DNA of 64,000 nt, from assembly GCA_013399855.1 (NCBI GenBank), contig VXAY01001310.1, forward strand, positions 62,001 to 126,000. The letters are read 5' to 3'. The first letter of the stretch is position 1, and each line of letters begins with the position of its first letter. The DNA comes from Oxyruncus cristatus. Lineage: Eukaryota; Chordata; Aves; Passeriformes; Cotingidae. The position numbers were made by a program, and so were the translations under genes. Under the pieces are notes generated by a model. That model did not search any database and had not been told where the DNA came from. It saw nothing but the letters and a program-made list of their open reading frames with translations. This document shows positions 36,113-48,410 of this stretch, one piece after another.

Positions 36113-38921
36113 GTAAGCATATACCGTCAATTAATTCTTGCGTCTATAAAATTTGTTTACTAAAGTAATTAGGCTAAGTCAAAACCATATATCTATTTTA
36201 ATTTAGAATTATATTTTTATTAAATCTTGTAATTTGATTGCTTTGTTTGGTTGGTTTGATTTTTGTATGCACAACATAATGAGGTCTTCTACAGGAATAG
36301 GTTTGATTTTGAGTAGAAGACCTACCTCTGGTACTATAAATAATTTGGTCCAGTATATTTATTCCACAGTAATGAAGCAAAGAACAGAAATGGTTTTAAG
36401 TTCACAAGGCAAGACTATTTTTCAAAAAAATCATTGTTAAGAATTTTTCAGAGAACTAACTCGACTCTCACAATCAAGTCCTAGTGCTGCGAGCTAAAAT
36501 GGCTGCTCCATTTACAGTAGTTGTTATTTCCAGTCTGAGAAGGTTAGTTTCCTTCAAACCTAAATTAAAAAAAAATTATATAAAAGATCAGCATTGTCAC
36601 AGTACCTTTTTCTGGTTTTCAGTCTGCTCTACAATGAGTACACTGATTGTTCATCACAGTTCTGCAGTAGAGTACTGTAATCACTGTCTGAACAGCTGTT
36701 GTTATATACTTGTAGCATAAATAAGCAAGAAAACAGCTGATGCCTCAGCAACAGCAGAAAATTCAACAAGGAGGCAGAATCAAGGAAAGAAAATCAAGTC
36801 TTGAATTTAGAGAAGGAAATTCTTGTCTGTAGGTAAAGATTCTTTATAACCCTTGTTATGATATTGCCTTTCTCAACCACCTTGAGTACATTTTGGTTTC
36901 TTAATGATGATTGCATTTTAAAAACAAAAAATCATTTCTATGATATGAATTCTAATATTATGAAAGAGAAGGAAAGAAGGAAATGCAAAAAGAGCTGCGC
37001 TAAAATCATGATGCACTTAAGTAGTGACTAGTAAGCTTACAAAATACTTACCTTTTATGGGGCAGAATAACACGGATAAAACATGTAATAAACCAATTAA
37101 CAGATCACAGGCATGTAAAATATATATGAATTACCTCTCTGTGATGCTGGCAGTTTAATATAGAAACTTAGAATTATTTTATTAAAAAATAAAATTAGGA
37201 AATAGAGATGGATTTTCAGAAGAGAATCTCATCTCAGGAGACTGGCTGGAGATCCACATTTGAAATTTGTCTTTCTTTGACATTTCTTGCCCCGTCAATA
37301 TAGTCAGTCAGTGTACTATCCATTATCCTAGGGTTATGTATGTCAGACATTCAACGAGGATTACATGTCAGATTTGAAAGAGTAATTCTTTATTCCCTAT
37401 AATTATACACTGAATGAGCACAGCTCCGTTCCACCCCTGCAAGTCTTCAGCATGAGCATTTTCACTTTGCAAAGTAAGGCCTAACACAGGTGGGTATATT
37501 GCATTACCTCAACTACCACACTGAAAAAAGTTACTCCTCTCCTATTTCTGTTTCTCATACCTGGGCTGAACAATGGAGCAGCAACCCCTTTTTAAGACTA
37601 ATAACATGACATATTTTTTCCTTTTCTTCATATTATCTTAAAGGTCTTTTCCATATAGGTGTGTATGTACATATATATAAAACATATCCTATAATGTGTT
37701 ATATATGTATGTCTGTACATATGTGTATCAACATATGTATGTAACATACTCTTTAATGCACACCATGGGCAAAATACTTTGCTTACTCATGATCTGTTTT
37801 GAAAGACCCGTCTAAGTCATTAATTGTCTCCTGCTGAAGCAAAAAGAAGACTGGAAATTCGTTGTTTATCTGATTAATTACTTTTCTTTCCATGAATCTA
37901 AAATGGAATAAAAGGTATGATTCAGATGTAAGTTTTGCATATTTAACACCTGCTGAAGAATGAAATAGACTCTGCTGTCTAAAAAGGCACAGTAATATAG
38001 ACATGCTCTTCATTTTTTCCATTAAAAACACATTTTATAACTTTCTAATACAAATAATTCCATACCCTTTCCATGGTGTTTCTAGCTGTAGACTGGAAGA
38101 GGAAAATAAACTTTCCTCTTTTAAGCTCTTAATCATGCCTCTTCTTTCCACTAATAATGTAGGGGAAGTTCAATAGTGAGGTGAAGTGAAAAAGAAGGAA
38201 GTATTTACTCAGATGGCTCACTATTGCAAGCTAATTTAGCATTTCATCAAATACAGATACATAGGTGCTGACCTCAGCTGGTTAAGCAATTTACTTACTT
38301 TTAAACATTAGCTACAGATATGATTCTTTTCTTACTTTTATTAAATTTCTGTATTTCCTGATTTGTGATTTCAACCAATAATATGAACCTGAAGTCTGAA
38401 AAGGTCATAACAAATATTCTGTACATTTCCATATCTGAAAACACACAGATAACGCTCTTGCTGACCCATTAGTAAGGTCAAGTTGTTCCCTTTTCATAAC
38501 AACAAGTACCAGATTTCTAAGGAAATGTGTTGTTTCATTTTTAATGCAACCTGACAGCTTTGACAGGGAAAGATAATGGCAGTCCAAAATAGCTTTCAAA
38601 AAAGTTCAAAGACTAAAAAAAGACATATGCATGCTACATAGCTTTGAAATGTTCAAGAAATTGAAAGAAAATAATTTATGGTGCTGTATGAATGCAAATA
38701 ATATGCATCTGGTATCAAAAGGGTGAGACTCACTAATGCTAGCTACAGACAGAATAATCTGTTTTCATCACCAAATGCAACTTTCTCCTTGCAGAGTCTT
38801 TGAGCTGACGGTTTCAACATACTCTTGCATGTGGCTAACTTCCCCTATTCTAATGCAGACATCCATCCTTAACTATTAATGTTATGGATCTATGGAACAA
38901 TCAATGTCCTTACTTTGCCCA
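36113..38921. other. Unique AT-rich noncoding DNA
   Basis: No gene or interspersed repeat recognised. A TATG/TACATA-rich segment at about 37656-37748 is a decayed dinucleotide/tetranucleotide repeat with hairpin potential. Confidence 0.5.
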
Positions 38922-39493
38922 TGTAATGGATTAACCACAGCCAACATCTAAGCACCACACAACTGCTTCTTCGGTACTGCCCACAGTAAGATGGAGGAAA
39001 ATCAGATGTGTAAAAGTGAGTAAACTCAAGGGTTGAGAGAAAAACAGTTTAAGAAGAGGGGGAAAAAAAAAAAAAAAAGAGAGAAAAGGAAAGTTCTGAA
39101 GTGAGAAAGACAATGAAGAGAGAGGAAAATAAAACCCAGAGATGCAAAAGAAAGCAATTGCTCACCACCAGCAAACCAATGCCTGGCCAGTACCGGAGCA
39201 ACGGTAGCCTCTGCCAATCTCCACCTACCAGTTATATTGCTGAGCATGACGTCATACGACGTGGAATATCCCTGTGGTGACTTGAGATAACTGTCCCAGC
39301 TGTGTTCCCTCACAGCTTCTTGTGCACCTCCAGTCTCCTCGCCAGTGTGGCAGTATGAGGAGAAAAAAGACCTTGACTGTCTAAGCACTGATCAGCAATA
39401 ACTAAACCAACCCTCTGCTGTCAACACAGTTTTCAGCAGAAAACAAAGCCCCATACTAGCTCCTCTCCTAATCTATGCAAGAAACAGGTACCA
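38922..39493 (-). mobile_element. ERVK-like LTR (solo, reverse orientation)
   Basis: The plus strand begins TGTAATGGATTAACCACAGC, a decayed form of the TGTCATGGTTTAACCCCAGC end common to songbird ERVK-type LTRs. It continues with CTCAAGGGTTGAGAGAAAAA, GCAATTGCTCACCACCAGC, GAGCATGACGTCATACGACG and CAGCTTCTTGTGCACCTCCA. It ends near AGAAACAGGTACCA, decayed from the AAACCAGGACA end. In this family the sense strand is minus here. It contains an expanded poly-A (39063-39078) and a perfect cyclic-AMP response element. No clear 6-bp target duplication was found and no coding region is attached. The 120-codon minus-strand frame inside it is incidental. Confidence 0.85.
39247..39254. promoter_or_regulatory. 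Perfect CRE (TGACGTCA) within LTR
   Basis: The palindromic CREB/ATF site lies inside the ERVK-like LTR, followed 2 bases later by an ACGACGTGG motif. Such sites in LTR promoter regions drive transcription. Whether this decayed LTR is active is unknown. Confidence 0.55.
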
Positions 39494-40780
39494 CCAGAGA
39501 GAAAAATCTTTAAATCTTTCTTTAGATTAAGACAGGTTGCCATCCTAAAGTTCCTCCTTCGCATGACAGAGGTAGTTGAATATTTTACCAGTTTTCTATA
39601 TATTAGAAGTTTGCAGTTCAGTGATATAACAGAAAGTAAAAGTGATTAACTCACACAAGTACATCTAATGTTAAGACAGATTCAATCTCTTGAAAATACC
39701 CATCTTATTATAGTTTCTAAAACTGTATGGAAAAATTATATAGGACTATTTGTTTACTATATTAGAAGTTTTAATCCACCACAAAGATCTGAATAGCAGG
39801 AATAAAGCTGTGGAAAAATTCTAGGCTATGGTCCCTCCAACAAGGTAGTTGCTTGTACCCATAAGACTAAATGTCTCTATGCCAGTTTAGAAACCTGTAG
39901 CCTATTTTACAGTGCAACACTTCATAGAATTACATCTGCTCTGAATATTGCCCTGCCTTATTAAAATGACTGATGACATTTTGTATAGACACATCTAATC
40001 TACAGCTATGCATTACTTGAATCTCGAGATTTCACTCTGATTTACTTGATTTAGTTATCTCTGGCAATTGTTAAAAATTTTCATATCTACCAATATAAAA
40101 TGTTATTCTTACATTCAAATTCCCAATTGTCACGTAACATAACAAAAGAAGTGCTAAATCTTGAAATTCTCATCTTTTCAAATGTAGACAGCTGTACACA
40201 AACACCCATATAATTGTATACAATTTGTACAAATTTGTGTACAAATGCACACACAAGATTTTTCATCACTCCCAGATGACAAAGATAGATTTCAGGGAAT
40301 CATTCTGGAATTCAGTCAATTCTACAAAAAGTGATGCTGACAGAACTGTTCAAGTTCAAACATATTCAAGTTTCTATTTAAAGATAAGATTTTTTTAAAA
40401 TATGTTTGTTTGTAAAGCAATAAGTATCAGGTACAGAATCTGCATTTGGACTTTAAGCAAAAAAAATTAAGTTCACTGTTTTCTCTCTTTACAATACAGT
40501 AGTTGGGATTATCAGAATTTTAGGTTTAGACTAGAGATGAACCTTCTTTTCAAATATGAATAAGTTTCTGTGTCTGGGATTTGAACTCTATCATAAGCAT
40601 ACAGACCTTGGATTTACTTGTTTTGGATTAAGTAAAAAAGTTGAGGAAAAAAATGAGAGGGAAAAAAAATAAATTTCTTCTAATATTACCTTGAAGGGTT
40701 AATAATAAGAATGAAACATTTTTTGTAAGTTCTGATATAATAGTGTGATTTTGCTCTGATTTCTAAGATATTAGAATAAT
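39494..40780. other. Unique AT-rich noncoding DNA
   Basis: Nothing gene-like. It contains a cluster of palindromes at about 40195-40245, listed separately. Confidence 0.5.
40212..40233. repeat. Adjacent perfect palindromes
   Basis: AATTGTATACAATT (40212-40225) is a 14-bp perfect palindrome. It overlaps TTTGTACAAA (40224-40233), and TTTGTGTACAAA follows directly. The cluster could form a cruciform, or it may be chance in AT-rich DNA. Confidence 0.6.
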
Positions 40781-41073
40781 ACAATCACAGAATAGTAGAA
40801 TAGAATAATACAATGAATTTGGTCTGGAAGAGATCTTCTGAGGTCATTTGATCCAACTTCCTAATCACAGCTTCTTGAACTCTGTCAGTGGTCCTGTGAC
40901 CACTTCCCTGGGGTGTCCGTCACTAACCACCCTCTGGATGAAGAATCTTTTTCTAATATCCAGCCTAAACCTAAACCTCCCGTGGACCTTCAGGCCATTC
41001 CATCAGGTTTCTGTCACTAGTCATCTCAGAGAAGAGATCAGTACCTGGCTCTCCTCTTCTCCTCATGACTAAC
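40781..41073 (-). mobile_element. CR1 3' fragment
   Basis: On the plus strand it starts with the reversed CR1 tail (AATCACAGAATAGTAGAATAG). It continues through GGAAGAGATCTTCTGAGGTC, CACTTCCCTGGGGTGTCC, AATCTTTTTCTAATATCCAG and CCTAAACCTCCCGTGGACC, the hallmark CR1 3' order. It is decayed and 5'-truncated. Confidence 0.85.
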
Positions 41074-41097
41074 TTTGCAGTTCAGCCAGCTTTCTCA

Positions 41098-41176
41098 GAG
41101 CCAGGCCTAGCTGAGGTTTGAAAATCTCCACTATCAGTGAATCTACAAACTCTCTGTACAACCTATTCCAGCTGAA
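41098..41176 (-). mobile_element. Short CR1 3' fragment
   Basis: GAAAATCTCCACTATCAGTG and CTCTCTGTACAACCTATTCC resemble a decayed CR1 3' region ('ACCTCC...GATTCC...CTGGGCAACCTGTTCC'). It seems to start anew just after the previous CR1 fragment, suggesting a separate insertion or a rearrangement. Confidence 0.5.
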
Positions 41177-41261
41177 CTGTAACTGATATCGAGTACTCAT
41201 GATGAAAAAAGAAAGAAAGAATTATTTGTGAGAATATCTTCACAATAACTTAATTTTCTCA

Positions 41262-41718
41262 GACCAACTATCATTGAACTATAAGACCACTGAGATTGGA
41301 AAAAACCTTTAAGATCATTGACTGCAACTATAAACCTAGTACTGCCAAGTCTACCACTGAGCAATGTCCCTAAGTGCCACATCTACGTGCCTTTTATATA
41401 CATCCAGGGATGGTGACTCAACCACTCACCCTGAATAGCCTGTTCCAGTGCTTTATAGCCCTTTTGCTGAAGAAACTTTTCCTGATAGCCAATCTAAACC
41501 TGACCTGATGTAACTTGAGGTCATTTCCTCTCGTACTGTCACTTGTTACCTGGGAGAAGAGACCAACCCCTACCTTGCTACAACATCCTTTCAGGCAGTT
41601 ATAGAGACTCTCCTCTCAGGCTCCTTTTCTCCAGGCTAAACAATCCCAGCCCCCTCAGCCACTGTTCATGAAACCTGTGCTCCAGATCCTTTACCAGCTT
41701 CCTTGCTCTTTGGACATG
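41262..41718 (-). mobile_element. CR1 3' fragment (about 455 bp)
   Basis: The plus strand carries the reversed order AGATTGGAAAAAACCTTTAA, AAACCTAGTACTGCCAAGTC, ATCCAGGGATGGTGACTCAA, AAGAAACTTTTCCTGATAGC, CACTTGTTACCTGGGAGAAG and CCTTTTCTCCAGGCTAAACA. These are CR1 C-terminal ORF2 and 3' untranslated sequences of a different subfamily from the 43-kb copy. It breaks off near CTTTGGACATG, 5'-truncated. Confidence 0.9.
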
Positions 41719-43317
41719 ACTATTACACAATTGTTATTTGGTAGGATGCAGACTGATTACACTACTGTAAATGTCAACACATAATCTACTCTGAATAGGA
41801 ATCCTTAACCTTGGACCTAGTAGAAAACAGTATCAACAGTGTTAAAAACAGAGAGAGAAAACACTTTTATCAAAAGAAACAACTTTTTTGTGTCATTTCA
41901 AAGAGTACACTGTAGAACCAACTTTGACATATCTTTACTGCTTTCTGATTGAAAAAGCAAGAAGACTTTATTGAAAATGATGCAGTCTTGATTAATTATT
42001 GATTTAGGCAAGTGTAACAGAGCCTACTGGACATATGGGTGAATTGCAAGTGTGATATCATGATATGTAATTGGTAATGTCAATACCATCAGATGCTTCA
42101 GGAACACTGTATTTGGCAGAAGAAAATTATACTCTTTTTACTGCAGAAACCAATTAGTTGTGGAATAACAGCTCCAGAGAACTTTGAATTGCCCATCTAA
42201 AGTATTTGGCAACTCAGTTGCAAATATTTAGACTTTTATTTCAAAAATTATGCACAACAGGGCAAGTTCTATAGCTTTCTCTGGTTAATGTTCTGTAATT
42301 TGCTTTGCCTCTCTAGATATGAATGTTGCTGTCTGAATCTGTTAATTGGCAATATGTCAGCGGAAAAAGATAGACATTTAGTACATGAGGGGAAACAGAA
42401 AAATTAGTCCCTTATTTAACTACCTGAATATATTGGAAAAAAACCAAAATAAAGCAAAAGCATTGATTGAAAAAAAAAAATAAAATTTTTAAATATTTGT
42501 CAACTATTTATTTTGTTACAGATGTTAATCTGATCCCAAAAATTAAAAATCTAAGCAACATACTTTTGAAATTCTACTTATCATCCAGATAATTTTTGAA
42601 CTACTTTTATAAAACAGTTTTTGTTTTCATCCTCACCTTTACCTTAACCACTAGAGTAGATTAAATCTATTTCAAGTAGAAAAATAAAATAATAAAAAAG
42701 CTAAATCTACCTTCTATTTTTTTTTTTTTTTTACATTTTAGTATAGATAGGCCTAAATCAACAAACACTTGAGGGGTCTGAAGTGGAAACACATTGCTGG
42801 AAGCAATTTTCTCCTTGTATTTCTGTCTCAGCATGAAACAAGCTGTACACTGTACCACAAAGAGAAAATGTTTTTACAAGACTTCAGCACAAGAGGGGCT
42901 AAAATCTCTATAGTAATTCAGAAAATACAGACACATAAAGACACTATGAATAAAAAAAAAAAAAAAAAGCTGATGGACGCCTGCTGTCTGGTCCACTTTG
43001 TCCACAACCTCCAGAGCCTGTGTGATGCAGTTCAGCTGGCCCACAGTAAGCGGTGTTCTTGGGATGTCTGAAATCCAACCTAGTGCAGCAGCAAGATGCA
43101 AGCCCTTTTCTTCTGCTCTAAAACCTAGACCTTTAAAAGCTGAGAAACAACTGAGCAGCATCCAGTTAATTGTTTTAAGGTATGATTTGTATTGGTGATT
43201 AAAATAACATTTAAAGCAGTCAAACATAGTGAGACAAAATGAACCCATAGGGAGTCCAGTTCACGTCTTGCCTTGCAGAAGAGGGATCTAAATATCAGGA
43301 GTCAGTGTGAGGTTTGT
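41719..43317. other. Unique AT-rich noncoding DNA
   Basis: No gene or interspersed repeat recognised. Two A/T homopolymers (about 42718-42732 and 42952-42968) lie inside chance open frames. Confidence 0.5.
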
Positions 43318-44165
43318 ATAGAATCATAAAATCATAGAATCAGACGGGTTGGAAAGGACCTCGGAGATCATCAAGTCCAACCCTTGATCCAACACCACTG
43401 TGACTACTAGACTATGGAACTAAGTGCCATGTCCAGCCTCATCTTGAAAACCTCCAGGGATGGAGAATCCACCACTTCCCTGGGCAGCCCATTCCAATGG
43501 CTGATTACTCTCTCTGTAAAGAATTTCTTTCTGATATCTAACCTAAACCTCCCCTGGCACAGCTTAAGGCCATGCCCTCTTGTCCTACTGCTGGTTGCCT
43601 GGGAGAAGAGGCCAACCCCCACCTGGCTACAACCTCCTTTCAGATAGTTGTAGAGAGCAATGAGGTCTCCCCTGAGCCTTCTCTTCTCCAGGCTAAACGA
43701 CCCCAGCTCCTTCAACCTCTCCTCACAGGCCTTGTGCTCCAGTCCCTTCACCAGCCTGGTTGCTCTCCTCTGGACCTGCTCCAGCACCTCAATATCCTTC
43801 CTGAACTGAGGGGCCCAGAACTGGACACAGCACTCCAGGTGTGGCCTCACCAGTGCTGAGTACAGGGGCAGAATCACTTCCCTGTTCCTGCTGGCCACAC
43901 TGTTCCTGATCCAGACCAGGATGCCATTGGCCTTCTTGGCCACCTGGGCACACTGCTGGCTCATGTTCAGCTTCCTGTCAATCAGCACCCCCAGATCCCT
44001 TTCTGCCTGGCTGCTCTCCAGCCACTCTGTGCCCAGCCTGTAGCGCTGCAGGGGGTTGTTGTGGCCAAAGTGCAGGACCCGGCACTTGGCCTTGTTGAAC
44101 CTCATCCCGTTGGAATCAGCCCAGCTCTCCAGTCTGTCCAGGTCCCTCCGCAGAGCCCTCCTGCC
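43318..44165 (-). mobile_element. CR1 retrotransposon, 5'-truncated, well preserved (about 850 bp)
   Basis: The minus strand encodes the C-terminal third of CR1 ORF2 and ends in the 3' tail, seen reversed at 43318-43341 as TAGAATCATAAAATCATAGA. Homology stops near 44165 inside the segment after the catalytic loop, so the reverse-transcriptase core and endonuclease are missing. The long uninterrupted reading frame suggests a fairly young insertion. Its sequence is close to the copy at 56626-57201. Confidence 0.93.
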
Positions 44166-44234
44166 TACAGGGAAATGACCGTTCCACCACTTGGGTCTGA
44201 GTGAAAAGATATCTCTAGGAAGGGACTGATACAA
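43407..44234 (-). pseudogene. CR1 ORF2 C-terminal remnant (275 open codons)
   Basis: From about residue 27 the frame follows the CR1 thumb and C-terminal region: '[20 protein letters not shown]', '[15 protein letters not shown]', '[11 protein letters not shown]', '[20 protein letters not shown]', '[20 protein letters not shown]' and '[15 protein letters not shown]'-like and '[20 protein letters not shown]' segments. The first 26 residues are flanking DNA read in frame. The YxDD-type catalytic loop and the endonuclease are absent, so no activity is expected. No stop or frameshift occurs over about 250 homologous codons. Confidence 0.88.
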
Positions 44235-47200
44235 ATTTTCACAAGTTCATATCATAATATTGACCTTTTAAGTACTACGTGAATTTTCATTTAAGCACGA
44301 AAACTGCCAAAAGGATACATACTAAGACAGCATTATTGAAAACATGGGTGCTCGTGTGGTGAGACTAGCTCCCAAAATTACTAAAGACAAAAACACAAGG
44401 GAAATAGAATTACTAATTTTTACCTATCACAGAGGTCCCATGCCTTTCAAAAGCAGAAGGTGACTCGGGGATCCTCCTGTACCTCTCAAATAGCACAAGA
44501 CATTGTGGTTAAGGAACTGAATCATACTCCAGACTTCTACTGATTATTAAAAAAGCCAGGTCAGTCAGGTCAAATGTAGACATTTACAGCTAAGTCAGAC
44601 ACGAGGTTATAGGGAATTGAATTTCACATCCTGGCTGTGACTGGAGTGGGTGGAGGCCTCCCACTGAGCTGGAGCAGGACAATTATAGCCTCTTCGAACA
44701 CTGAGGGTGCAGACAGACTACTCCAGTAACCTCTTTTTAAATGAATATATTTTTGTAAATGTTTATATAGTTCATTGCACCATGCACTAAGCGCATGTAG
44801 AGGATTTTTGCAGAGTCTAGATACATGACGTAGGAGGTAGAGGAGCCTGATGATTATTTTTGTATTTAGTTTATTCTGAAGATCTAAAAAAATGTACTAG
44901 ACTCTTCATTTTAGAGATGTTGTACATAAGTACAATTAGAGCTGTAGGCACATGGGGGGCAAATATAACCACTGTATATGGCAGCATGAAAGCATTCAGT
45001 TTGAAGATCTTATGTTGGTTTAATTCAGAAAAGAATCACAAAGTTAACTGAGAAGCTTCAAAGGACTTTGATCTTACTTCACCAACATGTTGCGTGAAAA
45101 TATCCATGTATGTGCATGTGTGGCTCGTGAAATTTGTTGTTGTCCTAGAATTTTTTAACTACTTTTTTCAGGGTTTTATTCCTGAAGGCTCAAAAACTTT
45201 AATGGGAAGTTGTGAGTAGAAGATAAATTGGAATAAAATGTTGTCTATTTTAAAACTGAATGCCCCTAATTAATTTTATGTATAATCCCCTTTATTTCAT
45301 TATGGGCAAATCTGACTGATTTTGGTAATCTGAGATTTAATTGAGAAGCAGAAAATCCTGAGAATGGCTTAAGTAAGGAACATTAATCAAGAGACAAGAA
45401 CAAGCAAGTAAAAAAAGTAGTATAACTGTAAAAGTAAAAAAAAGTAAGTAGAGTTAAAAATCGATTGTTTCTTTCTTGTTGACTAGAGGGATTTATTACT
45501 GCTCATGATAGATAGCTTATGCCCCATCGGTACTCCAGGGTCAACATACAGTTTGGTGTGTTTTACCAGATAACCTGGTTCTAGACTAGAAGACTTACTT
45601 GCATGCACTGCAGCTCCTATTTGTGCCAGGATTTCTTTTTGGTGGGAACCATGGACTGCTACCACGATCAGGGCAGTATCTTAAAAAAACCCCACCAAAA
45701 TCCAAAAACCAAATCACATTAGGAATAAAATTCCTAATTCGAGTCAGTGTTACCTGCCTATTTAGTTTTATATGTCATATAGTTTTGAAAAACCCTGTTA
45801 AAAATGGCACATCAGTAAGTTAACTACACTTTCTCTTAATCTTTATTTTCATTGTACATTTAGTAGTTTTAGTCCAAAGCAGTTGAAGGGGCATTTTGAG
45901 TTGCAAAAGTCCCATATGTTTCTTTTATCACAGTTTCTCATTGCAGCTCCTAACATGACACTTTTCTTAGTCTTAATATGAAATGTTTATAAACACCTGG
46001 GTTTTTCTCTGAGACCCTCAATTGGAAAAGATTTAAATAGAAACATTAAATTTATCTTTAATTTCTTATTATTTTCCTGATTATAAAAAAATAATAATAA
46101 TACCAATAATAACTAAACATCAAAACCATAAAATTGTGGGCTTAACATTGTCCACTTTAGAGCAAAATATTTGTTGTTAATGGGATGAGAAATCAACTTA
46201 CAAGGAGATGAAAACATCTAACAATGGCTGATTACCTAAAAAGTGGATAAGAAAAAGATTTCTGTAATATATAAAGCACAAAATTTAAACATTATTATAA
46301 TTAGAAAAATTTATTTCTTTTATTAAATCAGAAGTCCCAAGAAGCAAAGAAATTTTATCATGGAAGAAATGCTAAAAGCACATATTAATAACAAGTTCAG
46401 GCCCATAAAAGTGGTAAATCATTAAAAATTTAATTTCACAATGGTAATAGTTCATAAGAGTTTATTAAGTTATACTGCAGATAATTCTGTCATTTTTTAA
46501 AAAAAAAATTTAAAGGTCTTTTTTTTCCTTCTGATATTTTAAGAGGCAAAAGTTAGCTTTTTCCTTGCACTACAGTAGAAGCAGGTTTGTCATGTCCTGA
46601 GCAGCTGTGACTGTCCTCTGAAAATTTATGACAGTGCATCACAGTATGGAGTAAAATGCATTCTGCTAAACATTACTAGGGGTAATAAGAGATTGATTTT
46701 TTTTCCTTAGACAAAGTTTTGAGCAAGTAAATCTTAAAAGTCAGCCTCCTGAGATTCAGTTCATCCCTGATTCTCCTTACTTTAAGGTTGAAATGTTTTC
46801 CTACAAAGCTGATAACATTTCGTGACAGCTACTGCACTACTTAACAGATTGCAGCCTGGCATATTCAAAGTAGTATAAAAATCCATTTTCTCAGGTGGAA
46901 GGAGTGTGAGGGGGCATTGTTATTCCCTATCACTGTGTAAGAGTGCCGATAGTTCACATGGCATTCTTTCCATGTTTGGTATACACTAGTATCTCATTTG
47001 AAAAAGGGCTTTTGAAATTAACTTGAAGTTGTTCTCTTTTTTAAAATTTAACTGTAGTATTTCTGCAGCCCCTGTAAAATATTTTTAATCCTGACAAGAT
47101 ATTGATTGTAATTAGAGTAATGAATTTTACCCCCAAAATTATGAGTTTTACGTGCTTTTAGCAGCTTTCATTTCCATTAATATGAATTATCCTTTCTTCT

Positions 47201-48410
47201 TTTACCTTTACAGAATGAAATTAAATGTTTTTAACTAGCTTTCTCACTAACATTATTTAGTATGTGTTTTTCACATTTCATTTGATTACTTGCTTCTTTA
47301 AATTAAGCAAGACCAGTTCTTTGTTTTCTTGAGATCTTTTCCTTACTCATCATTATTTGCTCAGTATATCCCATTGCTTACTAAGAAGCAAGAAAAAAGT
47401 TTGTTAGAAAGAATAATTTGTCCGTAGAATACACAGTATTTTGTCCAAAAACAAAAAAAAAACTTTTTTATTTTCTATGGCTGTTTGTCACTGAGGGATA
47501 TGCTCTTGAGGGTAAAACTATCTCTATTTTAATTAGATAACAGTGAATATTATAATAAAGACTAGCTAATAATTCACGTACTAGACAACTGGTAATAGTT
47601 TCAAAATGTTAAAATATATACTAAGTATTAAAAAGATGTATTATTATTAATATAAGAAAATATAAGAAAAAGCATGCAGTGCTAAGTTTCCAGTGTGAAT
47701 ATTTAGAAATGTTTATGAAACTGTGGATTTAGGGCCATGCACATACATAAAAGCAACATAAGCTACACAGGGATCTTATCATACCACAGTAATGAAGTAG
47801 AGAGGTGAGACTGAAAGTAAGGGTGGGATTCAGCAGTCCACATGTGGACGTCTAGTGTCATTTGAGGTCTCTTAAGATATCAAGGATATTCATGTAAGTT
47901 GGACAAATACAACACTGACTTTCTGACAAACTCATAGTTTTCATCTAGTCCTAGTATGGTCAGGTGAAATACTGGAGGTCACCAGAAACAAAAACCAAAA
48001 AACCCTCTATATTGGCAGCTTGGTTCTACCCTTGGGAAGCATTCTGGTGAGTTCATACATGGTAAAGAACTCAAGGTGGACAGGAGGATGCAGACACTCT
48101 TCTTTAAATGGCTGCCTATACTAACATTTGATGGTGTCTGAAAAAGACCTACATGTGATGCCTTCAGTGGTTATATATAGTACAGATTTAAGACACCGTA
48201 GGTGAGTCCATGCTCAGTGTCCAAGCACCCATCAGGATCAGTAGAATGACAACAGACTACTTGAAACTTAGACACTTGAGCCTACCCCAAAATGAGATAT
48301 TGGGAGTGGGATTCTGTTCTCTACATGAAGGCATCTACTATTTTCTGGGCACTGTGAGATACCTTTCCTAGTTTTCTCCTTGCTTGTAGAAGGAGGTCTT
48401 TTAAAACTTC
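44235..48410. other. Unique AT-rich noncoding DNA
   Basis: No gene or family recognised. A slightly GC-richer block at about 44440-44720 has no recognisable ends. An ATA/AATA-rich run lies at about 46086-46110. Confidence 0.5.

Noticed and set aside
37040..37060. Possible minus-strand donor (AAAGGTAAGTATT)
   Set aside because: It has no upstream acceptor with a pyrimidine tract and no supporting open frame.
39026..39388. 120-codon minus-strand frame
   Set aside because: It lies in the ERVK-like LTR and includes the translation of a poly-A/T run.
42874..43248. 124-codon minus-strand frame
   Set aside because: The Phe run comes from poly-T. No homology is recognised and nothing suggests an exon.
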